Below, in pieces: positions 1 through 6,018 of a DNA stretch of 6,018 bases. Made by a program: the position numbers and the translations under genes. How positions within the stretch are numbered: the stretch's first letter is position 1; every line of letters starts with the position of its first letter. Origin of the DNA: an uncultured Blautia sp. Its GTDB lineage: Bacteria > Bacillota > Clostridia > Lachnospirales > Lachnospiraceae. The notes beneath the pieces were generated by a model. That model was not told where the DNA came from and ran no database searches. It worked only from the letters and a program-made list of their open reading frames with translations. The stretch covers positions 1 through 6,018 of the forward strand of contig CALCDJ010000086.1 in assembly GCA_937900135.1 (NCBI GenBank). Direction: 5' to 3'.

Positions 1-1268
1 CAGAGAAAAGACGAGATAATAGAGGGATTGTACTTGAAAAAGGAGAATCACAGGAAAAAACAGGGCGGTACCGTTACAGATATTATGATGATAAAGGACA
101 TCCCCATGATGTTTATTCATGGAGATTGCGCCCCGAAGACCCGGCACCAGAAGGTAAAAAGTATACAGAAAGCCTTCGGGAAATGGAAATCAGAATACAA
201 AAGGATATAATGGATGATATAAAAGCGTGGAAAGCTGGGATGACCGTTAATCAGTTGGTAAAGGAATACATAGAGAAACAGGCGAAATACTGGGCGCAAA
301 CCACTTACAACAACATAGAAAGCGTTTATAATACGCACATCAAGCTCAAAATAGGAAAAAAGAAGGTTAATAAGATTACGCAAGAAATGGTGGAGGATTT
401 TTATACTGGAATGATGAATGACAAAAGGAATCCGGTGCAGATCGGCGTTGTTTCAGTTGCAGATCGCATTTTGAATGGGGCTTTTAAGCTGGCTGTGAAA
501 AAGAATTTAATTAGAAGCAATCCGGCAGAGAAATGTCTTGGGAGTGTAAAGAGAAAGATTGATCCACCTCAAAGTGTAAAACATTCCTTAGAAGAAGATC
601 AGCAGCGGGAGTTATTACAATACATTCAAAGCAACTATAAGTATTCGAGATATTATCCATTCTTTTATCTTCTGGCATGGACTGGATGCCGTATAGGGGA
701 AATTCTGGGGCTTACATGGTATGATATAGATTTTGCCAAGGAAACAATTACGATAGATCATTCTTTATCATATACGAAGATAGATGGACGCCATCAATTT
801 ATCATTGGAAACCCAAAGACAGAGAATGGTATCAGAGAAATTCCAATGCTTGGTGATGCAAAGGAAATTCTTCTGGAAATGAGAAAAGAAGCTGGATGGG
901 ATAAAATTGTGACGGTAAATAAACCAAAAATTACAGCAGATAATACAGGAGCGTTTTTGTTTGTGAATAGCAGAAACCATTTGACGCCACCAGTAACAAT
1001 AGAACATCTTTTAAAAAGAATCATAGCAGCATTCAATAGGGAAACAGGGGCAAACATAGAAGCCACACCACACACATTCCGCCATTCCTTCTGCTGCTGG
1101 TTATGCGAAAATGTATCTGGGGAGAATACCATGGATGATATCAAGTATATTCAGAGTATTATGGGTCATAAGGATGCCAGCACAACTCTAAATATTTACA
1201 GTGAATTAAGAAAAGAAAATGCAGTAGGAAAGCATGAAGCGTTGAAAAAGAAAGCTGCAAAGATGTAA
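1..1268 (+). CDS. int: Tyrosine recombinase / integrase, Tn916 Int family (5' end cut by window)
   Basis: This is a site-specific recombinase that would integrate and excise the element through a covalent 3'-phosphotyrosine intermediate. The frame is open from base 3 and begins EKRRDNRG, closely resembling the Tn916 Int N-terminus (MSEKRRDNRG), so the start codon probably lies only a few bases upstream. That gives a protein of roughly 423 aa, about the family length. Domains in order: an N-terminal arm-type DNA-binding beta domain (bases 3-125, GESQ...GRYRYRYYDD...VYSWRL), an SAM-like core-binding domain (about 240-560, TVNQLVKEYI...), and the catalytic domain (about 600-1240). The full catalytic set is present: Arg (codon 690, TGCRIGE), Lys (816, NPKTENG), His-x-x-Arg (1071 and 1080, HTFRH), His (1167, MGHKD) and the Tyr nucleophile (1197, IYSEL). 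It therefore looks intact and active. A TTG at 126 can serve as an apparent start but lies inside the conserved domain, so I reject it. Confidence 0.95.
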   Translation, partial: EKRRDNRGIVLEKGESQEKTGRYRYRYYDDKGHPHDVYSWRLRPEDPAPEGKKYTESLREMEIRIQKDIMDDIKAWKAGMTVNQLVKEYIEKQAKYWAQTTYNNIESVYNTHIKLKIGKKKVNKITQEMVEDFYTGMMNDKRNPVQIGVVSVADRILNGAFKLAVKKNLIRSNPAEKCLGSVKRKIDPPQSVKHSLEEDQQRELLQYIQSNYKYSRYYPFFYLLAWTGCRIGEILGLTWYDIDFAKETITIDHSLSYTKIDGRHQFIIGNPKTENGIREIPMLGDAKEILLEMRKEAGWDKIVTVNKPKITADNTGAFLFVNSRNHLTPPVTIEHLLKRIIAAFNRETGANIEATPHTFRHSFCCWLCENVSGENTMDDIKYIQSIMGHKDASTTLNIYSELRKENAVGKHEALKKKAAKM

Positions 1269-1273
1269 AATAT

Positions 1274-1304
1274 AAGCCGTGGGGAATTATCCTTGCGGCT
1301 TTTT
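1274..1304 (+). terminator. Rho-independent terminator of int
   Basis: The 12-bp stem AAGCCGTGGGGA / TCCTTGCGGCTT (1274-1285 with 1290-1301, including three G-T wobbles) closes on the 4-nt loop ATTA and runs into a short T tract (1300-1304). It begins six bases after the int stop codon. It should stop int and element transcription before the housekeeping operon. The T tail is short, so read-through is possible. Confidence 0.85.
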
Positions 1305-1333
1305 AGTTCATTTTCCCCATGTTTTTCCCCCGA

Positions 1334-1351
1334 TTTTTACCCCGGTAAAAA
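1334..1351. repeat. Near-palindromic repeat, copy 1
   Basis: TTTTTACCCCGGTAAAAA is an inverted repeat with 8-bp arms (TTTTTACC / GGTAAAAA) around a central CC. The second copy at 1365-1382 matches it at 16 of 18 positions. The position between the int terminator and the candidate core suits an arm-type integrase site or an accessory-protein site. That role is inferred from position and symmetry only. Confidence 0.6.
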
Positions 1352-1364
1352 GGGTATAACCTGT

Positions 1365-1382
1365 TTTTTACCCCGGTGAGAA
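1365..1382. repeat. Near-palindromic repeat, copy 2
   Basis: TTTTTACCCCGGTGAGAA differs from copy 1 by two A-to-G changes in the right arm, so it keeps the left arm and centre but is less symmetric. The copies are 31 bp apart, about three helical turns, which would place two bound proteins on the same face of the DNA. T-then-C tracts at 1311-1318 and 1322-1331 look like partial relatives of the left arm. Confidence 0.55.
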
Positions 1383-1414
1383 TAAATAAAGACAGATATA
1401 GATAAAAGAAAAAG

Positions 1415-1439
1415 CCTTGTAAATACTGGATTTACGAGG
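1415..1439. other. Candidate attachment-site core (imperfect inverted repeat)
   Basis: The arms CCTTGTAAAT (1415-1424) and ATTTACGAGG (1430-1439) are inverted repeats with one mismatch, separated by ACTGG. Tyrosine recombinase core sites generally have two inverted binding sites around a short crossover region, and this is the only such structure between int and the operon promoter. The distance from the int stop, about 150 bp, fits a Tn916-type end. Alternatively it is an old terminator: AAAGCC before the left arm would pair with GGCTTT, but the right side reads GGGGTT. The other element end is not visible, so the duplicated core cannot be confirmed. Confidence 0.4.
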
Positions 1440-1476
1440 GGTTATGGCTCAAGACAAAAAAAGATAAAATTAATGT

Positions 1477-1505
1477 TTGTAATTTACTGTTAAAATTGGT
1501 ATGAT
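1477..1505 (+). promoter_or_regulatory. Sigma-A-type promoter of the DUF512-der-plsY-gpsA operon
   Basis: A -35 box TTGTAA (1477-1482) and a -10 box TATGAT (1500-1505) are separated by exactly 17 bp. The TG at 1497-1498 makes an extended -10 element. The A/T-rich stretch at 1452-1476 could act as an UP element. Transcription should start near 1512, giving a leader of about 45 nt. I see no riboswitch. A weak A/T-rich hairpin (CTTAAA 1529-1534 with TTTAAG 1541-1546) precedes the ribosome binding site. Confidence 0.72.
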
Positions 1506-1547
1506 AGGAAGAAATGAGTGAAATAGACCTTAAAAATTCGTTTAAGT

Positions 1548-1551
1548 GGAG
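1548..1551 (+). promoter_or_regulatory. Ribosome binding site fixing the DUF512 gene start
   Basis: GGAG is followed by a 6-nt spacer to the ATG at 1558. An in-frame GTG at 1546 overlaps this site and has no ribosome binding site of its own at a normal distance, so the ATG is preferred. Confidence 0.8.
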
Positions 1552-1557
1552 AAAAGA

Positions 1558-2949
1558 ATGAAAGAAAAAAAACATGTGATTTCCAGAGTGCTTCCCGGCA
1601 GCATCGGGGAGGAACTGGAACTGGAACCGGGGGATGTGCTTCTTTCCATTCAGGGGAAACCTGTGGAGGATGTGTTTGATTACCGGTATCTGATGAATGA
1701 TGAATTTGTGGTGATCGAAGTTTGCAAGCCGGACGGAGAGATCTGGGAACTTGAGGTCGAAAAGGAATATGAAGAGGATCTGGGGATAGAATTTGAAAAT
1801 GGTCTGATGGATGAATACCGTTCCTGCACCAATAAATGTGTATTCTGTTTTATTGACCAGATGCCTCCGGGAATGCGGGAGACCCTTTATTTTAAGGATG
1901 ACGATTCTAGGCTTTCTTTTTTACAGGGGAATTATGTGACCCTGACCAATATGAGCCAGCATGACATTGACCGGGTAATTCATTATCACCTGTCACCCAT
2001 CAATATCTCTTTTCAGACTATGAATCCCAAGCTTCGCTGCGAAATGCTTCACAACCGTTTTGCAGGGGAAGCTCTCAAAAAAGTAGATCAGCTCTACGAG
2101 GCGGGGATCACCATGAATGGGCAGATTGTTCTGTGCCGGGGATTAAACGATGGCAAAGAGCTGGAGTACAGCCTTTCCAAACTGGCCGAGTATGCGCCTG
2201 TTCTTCAGAGCGTTTCTGTGGTGCCAGTGGGACTTAGCAGATTCCGTGAGGGGCTGTATCCTCTGAAGCCCTTTGACCGGGAATCCGCAAAGGAAGTGCT
2301 GGAGTTGATCCACAGGTGGCAGGACCAGATGATGGAGAAGCATGGCATTCACTTTGTACATGCTTCCGATGAATGGTATCTCCTTGCGGGAGAAGAGCTT
2401 CCCACGGAAGAACGGTATGACGGATATCTTCAGCTGGAAAACGGCGTGGGGATGCTGCGTCTTCTGGGAACAGAAGTGGAACAGGCCCTTCAAAACCGGG
2501 AAGGAGACGACCGGGAGATTCATGCAGTGATTGCAACCGGACGTCTGGCAGCTCCTTATCTGGAGAAATATGTTTCCTGGATTCAGGAGAAATTCCCCCA
2601 TGTGGAAGTTACGGTTAAGGCGATCGCCAACCGGTTCTTTGGAGAATCCATTACTGTTTCCGGTCTGATTACCGGAGAAGATCTTCGGGAACAGCTTCGG
2701 GGAGAGGACACGGGGGACCACATTCTGATTCCCTGTAACATGCTTCGAAGCGGAGAAAATGTATTCCTGGATGATGTGACAGTAGAAGATCTTTCCAGAG
2801 AACTTCAAAAAGAGATTCTTGTAGTAGATGAAGGCGGAGAGGATCTGGTATCCTGTATTCTGGACCCCTCTGTTCATAGAAATTTAAGAAGGAGACAAAT
2901 GTATGAGCAAACCAGTAGTTGCGATCGTGGGCAGACCGAATGTCGGTAA
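1558..2949 (+). CDS. DUF512 family protein with PDZ and radical SAM-type Cys motif, function unknown
   Basis: The 463-aa protein belongs to the DUF512 / TIGR03279-type family of putative radical SAM Fe-S proteins. Residues about 5-70 form a PDZ-like domain (VLPGSIGEELELEPGD...). Cys90, Cys94 and Cys97 (CTNKCVFC) give the CxxxCxxC motif that binds a [4Fe-4S] cluster in radical SAM enzymes, followed by FIDQMPPGMR and a long TIM-barrel-like segment. The C-terminal DUF512 part (about 265-440) carries HASDEWYLLAGEELP and YDGYLQLENGVGM. No signal peptide or membrane segment is seen, so it is probably cytoplasmic. Its substrate is not known to me and no reaction is assigned. It is the first gene of the operon behind the promoter at 1477-1505. 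Its last 47 nt overlap der, and the final ~20 residues (after ILDPSVH) are basic and polar and look like unconserved read-through. The start is at the ATG rather than the GTG 12 nt upstream. Confidence 0.9.
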   Translation: MKEKKHVISRVLPGSIGEELELEPGDVLLSIQGKPVEDVFDYRYLMNDEFVVIEVCKPDGEIWELEVEKEYEEDLGIEFENGLMDEYRSCTNKCVFCFIDQMPPGMRETLYFKDDDSRLSFLQGNYVTLTNMSQHDIDRVIHYHLSPINISFQTMNPKLRCEMLHNRFAGEALKKVDQLYEAGITMNGQIVLCRGLNDGKELEYSLSKLAEYAPVLQSVSVVPVGLSRFREGLYPLKPFDRESAKEVLELIHRWQDQMMEKHGIHFVHASDEWYLLAGEELPTEERYDGYLQLENGVGMLRLLGTEVEQALQNREGDDREIHAVIATGRLAAPYLEKYVSWIQEKFPHVEVTVKAIANRFFGESITVSGLITGEDLREQLRGEDTGDHILIPCNMLRSGENVFLDDVTVEDLSRELQKEILVVDEGGEDLVSCILDPSVHRNLRRRQMYEQTSSCDRGQTECR

Positions 2950-4228
2950 ATCCACACTGTTTAATGTTCTGGCAGGAGAGAAGATTTCTATTGTAAAAGA
3001 TACGCCAGGCGTGACCAGAGACCGGATTTATGCCGATGTGACATGGCTGAACCATACCTTTACTTTGATTGATACCGGCGGAATCGAGCCGGACAGCAGC
3101 GATGTGATCCTTTCCCAGATGCGGGAGCAGGCGCAGATCGCCATTGATACTGCTGATGTTATTATTTTTATTACCGATGTTCATCAGGGACTGGTGGATT
3201 CTGATTCCAAGGTGGCGGATATGCTTCGCCGCAGTAAGAAACCGGTGGTTCTTGTGGTAAATAAGGTAGACAGTATGCAGAAATATATGATGGATGTTTA
3301 CGAATTCTACAATCTGGGAATTGGAGAACCCATGGCTATTTCTGCAGGCAACCGTCTTGGTCTTGGAGATATGCTGGACGAAGTAGTCCGCCATTTTCCA
3401 GAGGACTGTGAAGACGGAGAAGAAGATGATATTCCAAGGATTGCCATCGTGGGTAAACCCAATGTGGGTAAATCCTCCCTGGTGAACAAGCTTCTTGGTG
3501 AGGACCGTGTAATTGTTTCTGACATTGCCGGAACCACCAGAGATGCGGTGGATACCCGGGTGACCTGGCAGGGAAGAGACTATATTTTTATTGATACCGC
3601 CGGACTGCGCCGTAAAGGCAAGGTGAAGGAGGAAATTGAACGGTTCAGCGTCATTCGTACAGTAACCGCTGTAGAACGGGCTGACATCGTGATCCTTATG
3701 ATCGACGCAACAGAAGGCGTGACCGAGCAGGATGCCAAGATTGCGGGAATTGCTCATGAACGCGGCAAGGGCGTGATCATTGCGGTAAATAAGTGGGATG
3801 CCATCGAAAAAACAGACAAAACCATTTATAAACATACCAACCGGATTCGGGAAACCCTGGCTTATATGCCTTATGCAGAGCTTGTGTTTATTTCTGCCAA
3901 AACCGGACAGCGTATTCCGAAACTTTTTGAAACCATTGATATGGTCATCGAAAATCAGACCATGCGCATCCAGACCGGTGTGCTCAATGAAATCCTTTCC
4001 GAAGCAGTGGCAATGCAGCAGCCGCCTTCTGACAAAGGTAAGAGACTGAAGATCTTTTATATGACTCAGGTAGCGGTACGTCCACCTACCTTTGTAATCT
4101 TTGTGAATGATAAGGAACTGATGCATTTCTCTTACACCAGATATCTGGAAAACCAGATCCGAAATGCATTCGGATTCCGTGGAACATCTCTGAAATTTAT
4201 CATTCGCGAGCGCGGGGAAAAGGAATAA
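2903..4228 (+). CDS. der: Ribosome biogenesis GTPase Der (EngA)
   Basis: Der is a double-GTPase that acts in late assembly of the 50S ribosomal subunit and is essential in the bacteria where it has been tested. At 441 aa it has normal family length. The first G domain has the P-loop GRPNVGKST (10-18), TPGVTRD (34-40), DTGG (57-60), NKVD (120-123) and SA (147-148). An acidic linker (about 167-177) leads to the second G domain with GKPNVGKSS (184-192), TTRD (211-214), DTAG (231-234), NKWD (296-299) and SAKTG (331-335). The C-terminal KH-like domain (about 355-438) ends in FGFRGTSLKFIIRERG. All nucleotide-binding motifs are intact. The start is supported by AAGAAGGAGA (2886-2895) upstream of the ATG. 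This site lies inside the DUF512 reading frame, so initiation is probably coupled to translation of that gene. Confidence 0.98.
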   Translation: MSKPVVAIVGRPNVGKSTLFNVLAGEKISIVKDTPGVTRDRIYADVTWLNHTFTLIDTGGIEPDSSDVILSQMREQAQIAIDTADVIIFITDVHQGLVDSDSKVADMLRRSKKPVVLVVNKVDSMQKYMMDVYEFYNLGIGEPMAISAGNRLGLGDMLDEVVRHFPEDCEDGEEDDIPRIAIVGKPNVGKSSLVNKLLGEDRVIVSDIAGTTRDAVDTRVTWQGRDYIFIDTAGLRRKGKVKEEIERFSVIRTVTAVERADIVILMIDATEGVTEQDAKIAGIAHERGKGVIIAVNKWDAIEKTDKTIYKHTNRIRETLAYMPYAELVFISAKTGQRIPKLFETIDMVIENQTMRIQTGVLNEILSEAVAMQQPPSDKGKRLKIFYMTQVAVRPPTFVIFVNDKELMHFSYTRYLENQIRNAFGFRGTSLKFIIRERGEKE

Positions 4229-4244
4229 GTGGAGAGTTAGAGTT

Positions 4245-4898
4245 ATGGAACGTTTGATTTGTTTGGCGATTGGTTATGTGTGCGGTCTGTTTCAGACCTC
4301 TTATATTATTGGACGGATCTACAAAACAGATATTCGGGAGCATGGAAGCGGAAATGCAGGAACGACCAATGCGTTGCGTACTTTTGGCAAAAAAGCCGGA
4401 GCGTTGACCTTGTTGGGAGATTGCCTGAAATGCGTGGCGGCGATCCTGATTGTCAGAGCTGTTTTTTCCGGACAGCATGCAGAAATGCTGCCTCTTCTCA
4501 GTATGTATGCCGCGGCCGGCTGCATTCTGGGACATAACTTTCCAGTGTACCTGAACTTTCGGGGAGGAAAAGGAGTGGCAGCCTCTGTGGGACTGATCAT
4601 TGCCTTTGACTGGAGAATTTTTCTGATCTGCGCAGTGGTATTTTTTGCGTTGTTTTTTACCACTCACTATGTTTCTCTCTGTTCTGTCAGCGCTTATGTT
4701 ACTGCCTGGGCGCTGGTGATCCTTTTTGGACAGATGGGGGACTACGGAATGAATCCATCCAACATACTGGAACTTTATGCCCTGATGACAGGACTGACCA
4801 TTCTTGCTGTTTTCCGTCACAGAGCCAATATCCTTCGCCTGATCAAAGGAACAGAAAGTAAAATTTTTCTTGGAAAAGCAGGAAAAAAGAAAGAATAA
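4245..4898 (+). CDS. plsY: Acyl-phosphate:glycerol-3-phosphate acyltransferase PlsY
   Basis: PlsY is an integral membrane enzyme that transfers the acyl group of acyl phosphate (made by PlsX) to position 1 of sn-glycerol-3-phosphate, giving lysophosphatidic acid. The 217-aa length is typical. The three family motifs are present: GSGNAGTTNALRTFGKKAG (34-52), GHNFPVYLNFRGGKGVAA (96-113) and the C-terminal HRANILRLIKGTE (192-204). Hydrophobic segments at about 4-24, 52-74, 81-96, 112-140, 146-164 and 176-191 fit its polytopic topology. The C-terminus is strongly basic (GKAGKKKE), as expected for a cytoplasmic tail. It starts 16 nt after der, with GGAG at 4231-4234. The spacer to ATG is about 10 nt, slightly long, so expression may be modest. 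The next gene, gpsA, makes its acceptor substrate. Confidence 0.97.
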   Translation: MERLICLAIGYVCGLFQTSYIIGRIYKTDIREHGSGNAGTTNALRTFGKKAGALTLLGDCLKCVAAILIVRAVFSGQHAEMLPLLSMYAAAGCILGHNFPVYLNFRGGKGVAASVGLIIAFDWRIFLICAVVFFALFFTTHYVSLCSVSAYVTAWALVILFGQMGDYGMNPSNILELYALMTGLTILAVFRHRANILRLIKGTESKIFLGKAGKKKE

Positions 4899-4905
4899 GA
4901 GGTGA
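4899..4905 (+). promoter_or_regulatory. Ribosome binding site fixing the gpsA start
   Basis: GAGGTGA, preceded by AA, is a near-perfect Shine-Dalgarno sequence five bases before the ATG at 4911. An in-frame GTG at 4902 lies inside this site, so it is not the start. Confidence 0.88.
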
Positions 4906-4910
4906 GCAAT

Positions 4911-5921
4911 ATGGCAAAAATCAGTGTTTTAGGGGCGGGAAGCTGGGGAACTGCATTATCCCTGCTTCTTTACAACAATGGCCATAAGGTGACTTTGTGG
5001 TCTGCGCTGAAGGATGAAGTGGAAATGCTGTCTCAAAAACGGGAACATGCATCCAAGCTTCCGGGAGTGAAGCTTCCGGAAGATATGGAAATCACCATGG
5101 ACCTGGAAAAGGTTCTGGAAGATCCGGATGTGGCTGTTCTGGCGGTTCCCTCTCCATTTACCAGAAGCACTGCGGCACAGATGGCTCCGTATGTAAAAGA
5201 CGGACAGAAAATTGTTAATGTGGCCAAGGGCGTGGAAGAAAAAACTCTGATGACCTTAAGCGAGATTATTGAACAGGAAATTCCCAATGGAGAGGTCTGT
5301 GTACTTTCCGGCCCAAGTCATGCAGAAGAGGTGGGAAGAGGACTTCCAACTACCTGCGTGGTAAGCGCAAAGACAAGAAAAACGGCAGAATACCTTCAGG
5401 GGATTTTTATGAGCCCGGTATTCCGTGTGTATACCACTCCGGATATCCTTGGAGTGGAACTGGGGGGAGCTTTGAAAAACGTCATTGCTCTGGCTGCCGG
5501 TACCGCAGATGGACTGGGCTACGGAGATAACACCAAGGCTGCGCTGATCACCAGAGGTATTGCAGAAATTTCCCGCCTGGGTGTAAAAATGGGCGCAAAA
5601 GCCGAGACGTTCTATGGTCTTTCCGGCATTGGAGATCTGATTGTAACCTGCGCAAGTGTACACAGCCGTAATCGTAAGGCGGGCTATCTTCTTGGCAAGG
5701 GGCATACCATGGAAGAAGCTATGAAGGAAGTACAGATGGTAGTAGAGGGCGTATATTCAGCTAAGGCTGCCAAAGGTCTTTCGGAGAAATATGACGTGGA
5801 AATGCCCATTATCAATGAAGTGAATAAAGTGCTCTTTGAGGGAAAAGCAGCTTCTGAGGCGGTAATCGATCTGATGCTTCGGGATAAGAAGGTAGAAACA
5901 CCTATGCTTCCCTGGGAATAG
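4911..5921 (+). CDS. gpsA: NAD(P)H-dependent glycerol-3-phosphate dehydrogenase GpsA
   Basis: GpsA is a cytoplasmic enzyme that reduces dihydroxyacetone phosphate to sn-glycerol-3-phosphate with NADH or NADPH, supplying the glycerol backbone of phospholipids. It is 336 aa, the usual length. The Rossmann fold begins with GAGSWGTAL (8-16). Conserved substrate and catalytic segments follow: NVAKGVEE with Lys106, LSGPSHAEEV (132-141), GGALKNVIALAAG with the catalytic Lys189, the GLGYGDNTKAAL stretch (201-212), and GLSGIGDLIVTC leading to HSRNRKAG (251-258, Arg253 and Asn254). Nothing is missing. It begins 12 nt after plsY and is the last gene before the terminator at 5932-5960. Translation from MAKISVLGAG is set by the strong ribosome binding site; a GTG start would add three residues not supported by spacing. 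Pairing with PlsY puts G3P production and first acylation in one transcript. Confidence 0.98.
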   Translation: MAKISVLGAGSWGTALSLLLYNNGHKVTLWSALKDEVEMLSQKREHASKLPGVKLPEDMEITMDLEKVLEDPDVAVLAVPSPFTRSTAAQMAPYVKDGQKIVNVAKGVEEKTLMTLSEIIEQEIPNGEVCVLSGPSHAEEVGRGLPTTCVVSAKTRKTAEYLQGIFMSPVFRVYTTPDILGVELGGALKNVIALAAGTADGLGYGDNTKAALITRGIAEISRLGVKMGAKAETFYGLSGIGDLIVTCASVHSRNRKAGYLLGKGHTMEEAMKEVQMVVEGVYSAKAAKGLSEKYDVEMPIINEVNKVLFEGKAASEAVIDLMLRDKKVETPMLPWE

Positions 5922-5931
5922 AATGATAAAT

Positions 5932-5960
5932 AAAAAGGACTGGCAGCGCCGGTCCTTTTT
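5932..5960 (+). terminator. Rho-independent terminator of the operon
   Basis: A 13-bp stem with one G-T wobble (5932-5944 with 5948-5960, AAAAAGGACTGGC / GCCGGTCCTTTTT) closes on the loop AGC and ends in a T run, 11 nt after the gpsA stop. The A run on the left side makes it symmetrical, so it could also stop transcription arriving from the right. Confidence 0.93.
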
Positions 5961-6018
5961 GTTTGTTGTTATTCGGCAAATTAAACACTGCCTCTTCCGT
6001 CACATTAAAATAGGTCTT

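Larger units (their letters stand above)
1..1440 (+). mobile_element. Right end of an integrative element (Tn916-like integrase module)
   Basis: A Tn916-family integrase gene lies at the edge of the window and reads outward. It is followed by a terminator, short repeats and an inverted-repeat candidate core, and then an unrelated housekeeping operon. In Tn916-type elements int is the last gene before one end, with only a short non-coding stretch beyond it, and the layout here is the same. The rest of the element, expected to include an excisionase gene just upstream of int, is outside the window. The region is more A/T-rich than the operon and uses ATA and AGA codons more freely, which fits a different origin. 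The right boundary is an inference: I place it at the inverted repeat ending near 1440, but anywhere from about 1305 to 1475 is possible. Whether the element is an ICE, a mobilisable island or a prophage cannot be told from int alone. Confidence 0.62.

Noticed and set aside
28..210. 60-codon frame from a TTG overlapping the start of the integrase
   Set aside because: The overlapping frame encodes the conserved Tn916-type N-terminus, no ribosome binding site precedes this TTG at a normal distance, and the product matches nothing I recognise.
1415..1439. Inverted repeat read as a functional terminator
   Set aside because: The right arm is not followed by a T run (it reads GGGGTTATGG), and the stem breaks after ten pairs, so termination is unlikely.
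1529..1546. CTTAAA / TTTAAG hairpin as a regulatory attenuator or riboswitch
   Set aside because: The stem is six A/T-rich pairs and the leader is only about 45 nt, too short for a known riboswitch class.
2669..4126. 485-codon open frame on the - strand opposite der
   Set aside because: It is antisense to a fully conserved der gene. Its translation is rich in His, Asn and Ile without any recognisable domain, and it is best explained as a mirror-frame effect of der codon use.
5902..6018. Open - strand frame entering from the right edge and ending inside gpsA
   Set aside because: It would have to read through the terminator hairpin and overlap gpsA. The piece is too short to judge, and the other two - strand frames stop at about 6000-6007. 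No gene can be supported in 5961-6018.
1..6018. CRISPR array, tRNA or rRNA genes, or insertion sequence
   Set aside because: No regularly spaced repeats, cloverleaf-like sequence, rRNA signature or transposase frame was seen. Apart from short gaps and 1269-1557, the window is filled by recognised coding sequence.

Overview
The window looks like a Gram-positive, low-to-mid GC Clostridia chromosome, most probably a member of the Lachnospiraceae. This is an inference from strong AGGAGG-type ribosome binding sites, Firmicutes-style protein sequences, hairpin-plus-T-run terminators, and a DUF512 radical SAM protein - der - plsY - gpsA cluster. No species can be named from the sequence alone. All supported genes are on the + strand.

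Left part (1 to about 1440): the right-hand end of an integrated mobile element. A Tn916-family tyrosine integrase fills bases 1-1268. It is cut by the window edge at its extreme N-terminus, probably only a few bases after the start codon. It is followed by a rho-independent terminator, a pair of 18-bp near-palindromic direct repeats, and an imperfect inverted repeat with a 5-bp centre that is the best candidate for the recombination core (att). This part is visibly richer in A/T than the rest of the window.

Junction (1269-1557, without a gene): from left to right it holds the terminator, the paired repeats, the candidate core, an A-rich stretch, a good sigma-A-type promoter with an extended -10 box (TTGTAA-17-TATGAT), and a short leader to the first housekeeping gene. 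If the core assignment is right, the element sits directly upstream of the operon promoter and leaves it intact.

Right part (1558-5921): a tight operon. The DUF512/PDZ radical SAM-like protein of unknown function overlaps der by 47 nt. Der is a double-GTPase ribosome assembly factor. PlsY and GpsA follow with 16- and 12-nt gaps. GpsA makes sn-glycerol-3-phosphate, and PlsY acylates it to lysophosphatidic acid, so the last two genes encode consecutive steps of phospholipid synthesis. A strong hairpin terminator at 5932-5960 closes the operon. The last 58 bases hold nothing I can support.

I found no CRISPR array, tRNA, rRNA, insertion sequence or undescribed multi-gene system. The most informative part is the element/chromosome junction.
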